NCBI GenBank assembly: GCA_016204465.1
Contig: JACQKQ010000034.1
Location: 1 to 44,665, forward strand
Direction of reading: 5' to 3'
Length of the DNA: 44,665 nucleotides
DNA from: Candidatus Levyibacteriota bacterium
GTDB lineage: Bacteria; Patescibacteriota; Microgenomatia; Levybacterales; UBA12049
Numbering within the stretch: the first letter of the stretch is position 1; the number at the start of each line of letters is the position of its first letter. The notes beneath the pieces were generated by a model, which was not told where the DNA came from, ran no database searches, and saw nothing but the letters and a program-made list of their open reading frames with translations. Below are positions 37,408-44,665 of the stretch, one piece after another. A program made the position numbers and the translations under genes.

Positions 37408-38452
37408 CCCTATCTCGTAAAAGAAAATGGAGAAAAGTAATGCCGCCGCCAATGACAATACTTATCATGATAATTGCAAATAATTTGCCTCTGCTTGAAA
37501 GCGTTAGTGAGGTTACACCCAATATAGCAGATACAAGCCAATAAAACAATGCAATACGCCTTTGAGTGAAACCAAGTCGAAGCAGCAGATGATGGAGGTG
37601 TTGGTTGTCGTGCAAAAAGGGAGAGCGTCCAGAAATGATGCGACGGCCAATTGTGAAAATCCCATCAATCATCGGCACACCCATTACCATAATCGCTGTT
37701 GCCAATTTTGCACCGGAGAGTATAGAGACAACGCTTAAGAGAAGATACACCGCAGTTGCGCCGTAACCCGGAAAAATTTTCGCCGGTGAAAAATTAAAGA
37801 GTAAGAATCCAAGTGCGCTTCCGGCCAGAATAAACGACATTGTTGCAGCAACAAACGTATTTTGATCGGAAAGCGGAAACCGCATACTCAAAGCGCCAAT
37901 GACAATGCCTGAGATAAAAACAATTCCCGGCATTTGCCCGTCAACCCCCTTGCTCCAGTTAAGCATATTCATTACCCATACAATCCAAAGAAGGGTAATG
38001 AGTTCGGAAAAGTAAGGAAAGCCTACATCTGTAAGGTATAGTATGCCGCCCAAGGGATTTGTGATAAATGTTATTGTTGTACCGCTTGTAACAATAATGA
38101 GTGCGCAAACAATATTCATCAAAAACCTAATATATGGAGAAATGTCATATTTGTCATCAAGTAGCCCAACACTGAGCGCTAGAGCAGAAGCGGCAAAAAT
38201 TGCTGCAAGTTTTGGTGTAAAAGTAATAAAAAGCGCGCTTGTTACAATAATTCCAAGGAAAAAAGGGAGTCCACCTCCCCTTGGAACAGGTTTTGTATGG
38301 ATAATCGCAGGATGTTTATGTGTCAGCGGATCATCAAAGAGTTTCAGTTTTCGAATTAATGGCAGAGAAAGGTAGGTGAGTATAGTTGTTGCAAAAAAGG
38401 AAACTAGTATGGGATACAGTGCAACAGAGATAATTGACGGCGCGTCAAGCAT
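37388..38452 (-). CDS. WecA/MraY-like undecaprenyl-phosphate sugar-1-phosphate transferase
   Basis: PRGGGLPFFLGI; GLLDDKYDISP; NMLNWSKGVDGQMPG; DNQHLHHLLLRLGFTQRR. Confidence 0.88.
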   Translation of the reverse strand: MLDAPSIISVALYPILVSFFATTILTYLSLPLIRKLKLFDDPLTHKHPAIIHTKPVPRGGGLPFFLGIIVTSALFITFTPKLAAIFAASALALSVGLLDDKYDISPYIRFLMNIVCALIIVTSGTTITFITNPLGGILYLTDVGFPYFSELITLLWIVWVMNMLNWSKGVDGQMPGIVFISGIVIGALSMRFPLSDQNTFVAATMSFILAGSALGFLLFNFSPAKIFPGYGATAVYLLLSVVSILSGAKLATAIMVMGVPMIDGIFTIGRRIISGRSPFLHDNQHLHHLLLRLGFTQRRIALFYWLVSAILGVTSLTLSSRGKLFAIIMISIVIGGGITFLHFLLRDRDEKTRL

Positions 38453-38458
38453 GCTATT

Positions 38459-38896
38459 TTAGACTACAATCCGAATTGTTCGAATGATGAAAATCAACGA
38501 TAGTACAGCAACTGTAAGGGTGGTGATGGAAATAATCCTAGATACAAGGGGTAGCTCTTTATAAAATAAGAGGGACAAAAAAGGATTAATTAAAAGAACT
38601 ATTGCAGCAATGGAGACAGGAATACCAAGCTGTATTTTCGTGCCAAGCCGTGCTTCTCCCCATGAGAGTTGGTTAAATAGCGGAAGTACAGGAGGAAGCT
38701 TTTGGTAAAAAACGATAACAAGGAATACGCAAATCATAATTGCGATAAAGGACAAAAGAATGCTAAACAGCAGGATTTTATCTGCTGTAAATTTACCTCG
38801 CGCCGCAATGTCCTGTTGGTCGGAACGTAGGTTAACCAATTTGCGCAAAAAGAAAAACCCAAATTGTGTGCGAGGTTTACTAATTAATCCGCTCAT
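38459..38896 (-). CDS. small multi-TM protein of unknown function
   Basis: Four hydrophobic stretches; operonic position. Confidence 0.6.
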   Translation of the reverse strand: MSGLISKPRTQFGFFFLRKLVNLRSDQQDIAARGKFTADKILLFSILLSFIAIMICVFLVIVFYQKLPPVLPLFNQLSWGEARLGTKIQLGIPVSIAAIVLLINPFLSLLFYKELPLVSRIISITTLTVAVLSLIFIIRTIRIVV

Positions 38897-40364
38897 AGAC
38901 TATTGCGTCTTTAATAATAATTTTTTCCCGATAATGCGCGGTTTTTGGGAATAGCGGATCTTTAGAAATAACTACGATAAACCGTGGTTTTATCCTGTCA
39001 AGCTCCGTTTGTACTTCAAGCATAGACCCTTTTGATGCGTTTATGTGATATACAACTGTATATTTTGTGGGAGGCGCTTTTTCAACGAGTTTATAAAGCT
39101 GTGCGTTGTTGCCCCAAACGAAAATAGTATCGTTTGAGAGGAGGTGGTTTTTTAAATAGTGCGAAAGTTCATAGTCGCGGGGCGTATTTCTATCAAAAAA
39201 AGCCTGATAGGTTGTTACAGTACTTTTATGTGTTAAAAAGGAGAGAAAATTTTGGTAATAAAGAAACGTTTTGATGTAGACTCTGAAATTTATTCCAATA
39301 AAAAATAGCGAAGCAATAGCGCCCATTGTGGCAGCGTTTCGCAAAAACCGTTCTCTATATAAAGTTACATTTTTTTCTGTAACACGCTCAAACGAAATAA
39401 GTCCCACAAGTAAAACAATGCTTGGTAAAAGAACAAGTAGGTAATGCGTGTAAGGCCGCTGGGCAAAAAAGGCATTAAAGAGAGAAAATGCAAACCATGT
39501 TAGGATAAAAAGAGAACTCTGCGAAAGCAGCTTTCTATATAAGAAAACTATAAGCAAAAATATTGCAAGCAGGAGCAGTTTTAGTATAAGGAAACCTTGC
39601 GGAATAAAAAATGTATTTCCATAACCTACGTACCCTACATTTTGCTTAAACGCAGCGCTAAAAAATTCATCAAGCGCATTCTGCGTAAGAAAAAAAAGTA
39701 TTGTCAGTAATATTGGAGAAATGAATGCGATAATAAAAGGGAAAGCTTTTGAAACAAGTAGACGAAGTTTTGCAAGTGAAGTATAGCTTGATATAGCCAA
39801 GAAAAAAAGAAACGCCGCAAAATCAAATATCCCGACAATTTTGAAAAGGAAAGCAATGCTTAGCGATGCGCCGGCGGCTAAGAGAAGCATGGGTTCTGCT
39901 TTGGGAGTTGTTTTAACAACAAGATATCCTGCAAGAAGAATAAAAAACAACATAAAATTTTCCGAATTTGCAATGTTGCCCTCTAAGAGTGGTAAGCCAA
40001 AAAAAACTGCATACACCCCTGTTGTAAAAAACACTGTTTTCGTGTGGGTAAAAAGACGTTTAGCTAGCAGAAAGAAAAGAAATACGCTCAAAAGACCAGT
40101 AAGAAGCGATGCAAATCTAACTCCGAATTGGTCGGATGAAAAAAACGCATACACCGCATAAAGAAGCGGGGTTTTATTGTCCCAAGTTTGCGCATAAAGT
40201 ATTTTACCCTCGCGCATAGCCATGCCTACTGCTTGGTAAATTCCTTCATCACCATACCATATTGGCTCAAAAAGGGAAGGAAGACGAAGCAAGAAGAAGA
40301 GAAACGCAATAAAGATAAGAAACCAGCTTGATTTGCTTTTTTCAATCCGGGCCAGGATTTTCAT
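38880..40364 (-). CDS. GT39/ArnT-like membrane glycosyltransferase
   Basis: LPSLFEPIWYGDEGIYQAVGMAMREGKILYAQTWDNKTPLLYAVYAFF. Confidence 0.82.
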   Translation of the reverse strand: MKILARIEKSKSSWFLIFIAFLFFLLRLPSLFEPIWYGDEGIYQAVGMAMREGKILYAQTWDNKTPLLYAVYAFFSSDQFGVRFASLLTGLLSVFLFFLLAKRLFTHTKTVFFTTGVYAVFFGLPLLEGNIANSENFMLFFILLAGYLVVKTTPKAEPMLLLAAGASLSIAFLFKIVGIFDFAAFLFFLAISSYTSLAKLRLLVSKAFPFIIAFISPILLTILFFLTQNALDEFFSAAFKQNVGYVGYGNTFFIPQGFLILKLLLLAIFLLIVFLYRKLLSQSSLFILTWFAFSLFNAFFAQRPYTHYLLVLLPSIVLLVGLISFERVTEKNVTLYRERFLRNAATMGAIASLFFIGINFRVYIKTFLYYQNFLSFLTHKSTVTTYQAFFDRNTPRDYELSHYLKNHLLSNDTIFVWGNNAQLYKLVEKAPPTKYTVVYHINASKGSMLEVQTELDRIKPRFIVVISKDPLFPKTAHYREKIIIKDAIVYERIN

Positions 40365-40406
40365 AGTTCGATTTCACTCGCTATGACCCTGAGTCTATCG
40401 AACGGG

Positions 40407-41897
40407 TCATATCTTTTCTGTAGTTTTATATTCAATGCGTTTTCCAAGCATAAGTTGAGTATGAGAAAAAATTGCAGGAAGGGTTGTTAGAAAAAAGCCA
40501 ACAACTGGCAGGAGTACAAATTCAAGGGGGAAAAGAAATTTTCGCATTGGTGATTGTGCTTGTTTAGGATTATTGCGAAAGTCAATAACAATCATTACAA
40601 CAATAGCAAAAAGACAGAGAGTAAGTATAAATCCGGCAAGCCGCGGAAGATTATAGCCAATAGTAGTTCGTGAAAATGCTGGATTGACAAATGGCATAAT
40701 GTTTGCCCCAATAGTAATAATAAACCAATTTACCGGCCAGAGAAAGTGATCAAGTAGCACATTATACAGTATAACAGTTTTTCTAACAAAGGGGACACCG
40801 GGGATAGTGAGCCACCACTTAATAAACAGCGGGTCGTCTGATGCTCCCCACGACCAGCGCTGCTCTTGTTGGTACTTATTCTTAAGACTTTTGAAATATC
40901 CAGACGACATGGGTGCATCCATTGAAGTGCGAAGAAATATCGGGTCAACCCATACGTTGCCTTTGAGGGCAAAGAAGGCCTTAAAGAAAATGCGGTAATC
41001 TTCTGGGATAACATCGGTATCCCAAAATCCGATTTGTTTGAGTAACTTAAACGAAAGCGTATAGGTTGAATTTGAAATAAGCCTGTCTTTTTGTACAAGC
41101 ACGCCCGTTCGCCAAAGGCTGCCAAAAAAAGAAATAACGCGGATAGGAGCTGGAACTCGCCAAAAATTGTTGTAATAAACGGTTGCTGATTGCCAGAATT
41201 TATTATATCTTTTTGGATCTTTTAAAAACTCATACGTAAGATATGCGAAGTATTGTTTATCGAAAATTGAATCAGCGTCAACAGATGATACAGTTGTGTA
41301 GTCAACAGTAATTATTTTCTTTTTAATAAGCTCTTCATCAGCCACACGCGCTGCGTATGCTTGGTTTGATGATTTGCCGCGTATCTCGTTTGGACTGTCG
41401 GGATGGTATGTGGCAAATATGCGGCCAAATACGCCCTTAAACTCTTTTATCAGGATGCTTGCTTTTTCCTCGGCTGCTTTTTCCCTCTGCTCCATTGCTA
41501 AGACAACATAGATCCGTTTTCTTGGAAACGTTTGCTCTGCAAGTGCCTGGAGAGTTAAGCGAAGTTTATGCACACCTTCGGTGTAGTTGGGTATGATAAC
41601 AATATGCGCAACTTTATAAAAATGTGAAAGCTTGTCAACTTTTGTAAGCCAATCCAAATTCTGCGCCTGGGCGATTTTTCTTGAAGCAATAAAAGCGGTG
41701 AAGGTAAGGGAAAACGACCGGTAAAGCCAATATACATCAAAAAAGAGGATAAAATACGCCATAATATACGGGATAAAAAATGATCCCCAGATAGGAGAAA
41801 GAATTAATGTCCATGAGACAACGCCTGGCAAGAGCTCAAGAGAGCGACGAGTTTTGATCGGATAGCGGGTGAATATGGTTTGGAAAAAGGTTGTCAT
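40407..41897 (-). CDS. membrane-associated GT2-family glycosyltransferase
   Basis: VIIPNYTEGVHKLRLTLQALAEQTFPRKRIYVVLAME; TTVSSVDADSIFD; IPEDYRIFFKAFF; QQEQRWSWGASD. Confidence 0.8.
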   Translation of the reverse strand: MTTFFQTIFTRYPIKTRRSLELLPGVVSWTLILSPIWGSFFIPYIMAYFILFFDVYWLYRSFSLTFTAFIASRKIAQAQNLDWLTKVDKLSHFYKVAHIVIIPNYTEGVHKLRLTLQALAEQTFPRKRIYVVLAMEQREKAAEEKASILIKEFKGVFGRIFATYHPDSPNEIRGKSSNQAYAARVADEELIKKKIITVDYTTVSSVDADSIFDKQYFAYLTYEFLKDPKRYNKFWQSATVYYNNFWRVPAPIRVISFFGSLWRTGVLVQKDRLISNSTYTLSFKLLKQIGFWDTDVIPEDYRIFFKAFFALKGNVWVDPIFLRTSMDAPMSSGYFKSLKNKYQQEQRWSWGASDDPLFIKWWLTIPGVPFVRKTVILYNVLLDHFLWPVNWFIITIGANIMPFVNPAFSRTTIGYNLPRLAGFILTLCLFAIVVMIVIDFRNNPKQAQSPMRKFLFPLEFVLLPVVGFFLTTLPAIFSHTQLMLGKRIEYKTTEKI

Positions 41898-42694
41898 AGA
41901 TTGAAAAGAGTCCGAACATTTTCTGTGGTTTGGTTGTCCACCTGGTTTAATTTGACGGCCTTAATTTGGGCAATTGCCTTTCCCACAAGTATAGCATACT
42001 GCGGTTCGTTTCGGCTACCTCGGTGAGGAGTAGGGGTAAGGTATGGACTGTCGGTCTCAATCACTATCCGATCAAGCGGTGTTGCTTTAACTAGATTGGG
42101 TAAAGAAGTATCTTCGCCAGGCGCTAAGCCAGGATAGGTTATGTTTCCGTCAAAACCGATATAAAAACCCATCCGTAAAGCAGATTGCAAAATATCTATA
42201 TTACCTGCAAAGCAGTGGAACATGCCAGGAGGGTTCAGAAGTTCATTCTTGTGATGTGTCAAAATCTCGAGAATCTGCTTTCCTGCGTGGCGGTTGTGGA
42301 TTTGGAGGGGTAGTTTGAGCTTGTGCGCGAGCATAATTTGCGCTTCAAACAGCTCTTGTTGCGCTTTTGGATCGGTAATGCCGTTTGATTGGTAGCGGTA
42401 GTTATCCAAACCAATCTCACCGATGGCTACTACTTTTGGTTGTTTGGCCAGCCGCTCAATTTGCGAAAGCCAGTCCGAACCAAGTTCAACTTTATCCGCA
42501 TGATGCGGATGCACGCCGACTATTGCGTATAAATTGTCGTATTTTTGCGCAAGCTCAACTGCTTTTTGGCTTGAATCAATTTTCGTGCCAACGTTAATAA
42601 TCGTTGTTACGCCGGCATCAGCAGCTCTTTTGATCACCTCATCATAATCATTCGAAAAGGCCTTAAAATTCAAATGACAATGCATGTCAATCAC
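41894..42694 (-). CDS. TatD-family metal-dependent hydrolase
   Basis: MIDMHCHLNFKAF; VGVHPHHA; AIGEIGLDNY; IHNRHAGKQ; ETDSPYLTPTPHRG. Confidence 0.93.
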   Translation of the reverse strand: MIDMHCHLNFKAFSNDYDEVIKRAADAGVTTIINVGTKIDSSQKAVELAQKYDNLYAIVGVHPHHADKVELGSDWLSQIERLAKQPKVVAIGEIGLDNYRYQSNGITDPKAQQELFEAQIMLAHKLKLPLQIHNRHAGKQILEILTHHKNELLNPPGMFHCFAGNIDILQSALRMGFYIGFDGNITYPGLAPGEDTSLPNLVKATPLDRIVIETDSPYLTPTPHRGSRNEPQYAILVGKAIAQIKAVKLNQVDNQTTENVRTLFNL

Positions 42695-42738
42695 AGTCCT
42701 ATTATATCAATATATCTAACTGATATAATAATGACACT

Positions 42739-43167
42739 ATGAAGATAAGGAAAGCTATCGTGTCAGATTATAAACAGGTGATACAGCTTTATAACGATTT
42801 TGTTGGAGAAAATAGGTATTCAAAATTCGATAATGACTCGTTTAAAAAAGTGCTACAAAGCCCAAGCAACCATATTTTTGTTGCAGAAGAAGGAAAAAAA
42901 ATAATAGGCTTTGCAAGTTTTTCTGTTCGAATGGTAGTACGCTATTCCAAGCCAATTGCAGAACTTGATGAGTTATATGTTGTACCAGAATATAGAAAAA
43001 CAGGCGTGGGTAGAAAACTAATGGAGGCAGTTCTCAAAACTGCAAATGAACTGGACTGTCACAGATTGTTTGTCGAATCACAATATAAGCACATAATCGC
43101 ACATAAGTTTTACGAGATATTAGGATTTAAAAATTACGGCTACCACTTTATAAAGGATTTGTCTTAA
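42739..43167 (+). CDS. GNAT-family N-acetyltransferase
   Basis: AELDELYVVPEYRKTGVGRKLMEAVLKTANELDCHRLFVES. Confidence 0.9.
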   Translation: MKIRKAIVSDYKQVIQLYNDFVGENRYSKFDNDSFKKVLQSPSNHIFVAEEGKKIIGFASFSVRMVVRYSKPIAELDELYVVPEYRKTGVGRKLMEAVLKTANELDCHRLFVESQYKHIIAHKFYEILGFKNYGYHFIKDLS

Positions 43168-44621
43168 ATTCGAGGAAACAGGGGTTTTTGGGAGACGATT
43201 TTTGCACCTCTGAATTGCTCCTCGATTTTTTTTGCTGTTTCGGGAAGAAATGGTTCTAAAAGCGCTGCGATTTCTTGGATTTGGTCAACGCAGTGGGCTA
43301 AAATAGACTTTAGTCTTTGGTCGTTTGTCTTTAGCAAAACCCACGGCTTTTCGTCGTTAATAAATTTATCAAGCAGGGCTATTTTTTTCCACACAACGGA
43401 AGTCGCGTCGTTAAAACGAAATTCGGAGAATGCCTGCGAATACTCTTCGGCATGAATTAAATGCACCGATTCCTTTGAGGCCGAGATCATTTGTTCAAAC
43501 TTTGCTGTCTCACACAGTTTTGCCACGCGTGAAACCAAATTCCCCAGTCCATTTGCCAAATCCGCATTGTACGCCTCTTTAAGTTTTTCTTCGGAAAAAT
43601 CACCATCGGCAAACGGCGAAATTTTTGCCAGACAATAGTAGCGCAGCGCATCAGCTCCGTATTTGTTCACAATTTCGATTGGATCAATCACATTACCTAA
43701 AGTTTTGGACATTTTTTGCCCATTTACGGTGAAGTATTCGTGGACAAAGAGTTTTTTAGGAAGCGCTAGTCCTGCAGAAAGCAGAATCGCCGGCCAGTAA
43801 ATTGCATGGAAACGGATAATTCCTTTGCCGATTACATGTAAATCTGCCGGCCACCATTTTTTATATGATTCAATGTCATTCTGCTCTGCAGAACCAAAGC
43901 CTATTCCGCTTTGATAAATGTTTAAGGCATCAAACCAGACATAGATTCGTTGTGTTGGATCATTTGGAACAGGAACTCCCCAGTTTTTCGCCCTAGTGTT
44001 ACTTCGCGAAATGCTAAAATCCTGCAAGCCTGATTTTATAAAAGATAGAATTTCATTTTTTCGAAATTCAGGGACGATTTCATATTCGTTAGATTCAATA
44101 ATTTTGATCAGATCATTTTGGTATTTGGAGAGTTTGAAAAAGTAGTTTTCTTCTTCGACTTCTTCAAGCTTTTTCCCTGGGTGTTCAAAGCACTCGCCGT
44201 TTTCGTTGAGCTCACTTTTCGTGTAGAACGCTTCGCAACCAACGCAATAAAGGCCTTTGTAGGTTTTCTTGTAAATATCTCCTGTTTTCTCGCAGAGTTG
44301 CCACAGTTTTTGGGAAGACGCATGATGTTTGGGGTCACTGCCTTTTTGAAATACATCAAACTCGACATTTAGTTTTTTTGCTAACGCTTCAAACAATTTT
44401 GCGTTTTCATCAACAAATGCTTGTACAGGTTTGCCTTCTTGCTCTGCAGCTTGGACGTTTTTAAGCGCGTTTTCATCCGAACCACACAAATAGAAAACAT
44501 TATCGCCTGTGATTTTTCGAAATCTTACGATTGTGTCTGCCTGGATAAATTCCAATGCATGGCCAATATGCGGCTTTGCATTCACATACGGAATTGCACT
44601 GGTTAAATAGAATTTTCCCAT
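43164..44621 (-). CDS. metG: methionyl-tRNA synthetase
   Basis: FYLTSAIPYVNAKPHIGHALE; YLCGSDENALKN; GKGIIRFHAIYWPAIL; KMSKTLGNVIDP. Confidence 0.95.
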   Translation of the reverse strand: MGKFYLTSAIPYVNAKPHIGHALEFIQADTIVRFRKITGDNVFYLCGSDENALKNVQAAEQEGKPVQAFVDENAKLFEALAKKLNVEFDVFQKGSDPKHHASSQKLWQLCEKTGDIYKKTYKGLYCVGCEAFYTKSELNENGECFEHPGKKLEEVEEENYFFKLSKYQNDLIKIIESNEYEIVPEFRKNEILSFIKSGLQDFSISRSNTRAKNWGVPVPNDPTQRIYVWFDALNIYQSGIGFGSAEQNDIESYKKWWPADLHVIGKGIIRFHAIYWPAILLSAGLALPKKLFVHEYFTVNGQKMSKTLGNVIDPIEIVNKYGADALRYYCLAKISPFADGDFSEEKLKEAYNADLANGLGNLVSRVAKLCETAKFEQMISASKESVHLIHAEEYSQAFSEFRFNDATSVVWKKIALLDKFINDEKPWVLLKTNDQRLKSILAHCVDQIQEIAALLEPFLPETAKKIEEQFRGAKIVSQKPLFPRI

Positions 44622-44665
44622 GCGTGAATTGTATCAGGAATAAAGGTTCTGAACAAGGATTATGC

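Noticed and set aside
42661-42694. AATTCAAATGACAA near the tatD start as another element-A fragment
   Set aside because: It encodes the conserved MHCHLNF start of TatD; the similarity is best explained by chance.
43164-44621. MetG truncated at the C-terminus as a defect
   Set aside because: Short MetG forms lacking the C-terminal tRNA-binding extension are common; catalytic motifs are intact.

Overview
AT-rich, tightly packed bacterial chromosome segment. The gene content best fits a Patescibacteria/CPR lineage, probably Microgenomates-like; this is inferred from gene content and repeat style, not from a marker tree. About 40 CDS are supported. (i) 0-4.9 kb is an accessory zone: Fic protein, PD-(D/E)XK-like nuclease, a FISUMP-domain surface protein split by one in-frame TAG, a deaminase, a BrnT/BrnA-like toxin-antitoxin pair and a decayed IS200-type tnpA. 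(ii) 5-9.2 kb: inositol-monophosphatase-like protein, DUF4342, DUF5667, CopC-cupredoxin fusion, Ni-SOD plus its putative maturation protease, methyltransferase. (iii) 9.2-15.9 kb: LepA, MurJ, S20, PilN/PilO-like proteins and a surface protein. (iv) 16-30 kb: glycosyltransferase, DUF2298, epimerase, LCP, TpiA, UvrD and FemAB genes. (v) 30-36 kb: cohesin/PKD surface protein, GroES/GroEL, a second IMPase and a PEGA-SH3 protein. (vi) 36-44.6 kb: UbiA (DPPR-synthase-like), WecA/MraY-like, GT39, GT2, TatD, GNAT and MetG. The strongest candidate for something under-described is a set of about a dozen dispersed repeat loci. Nearly all have a strict 7-nt period but different core sequences (TTTCAAA, GGATTTC, GAATTAG, TTTTCGC, GCTTTAC, GCTATAC). 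Most lie in frame inside housekeeping or cell-envelope genes, and GC-rich 15-16 nt palindromes sit inside or near some of them. A second candidate is the C-terminal part of the FISUMP gene, which is strongly adenine-depleted and dominated by NNY codons, resembling a diversity-generating-retroelement variable region. No reverse transcriptase or template repeat is visible in the window. No tRNA, rRNA or CRISPR was found.
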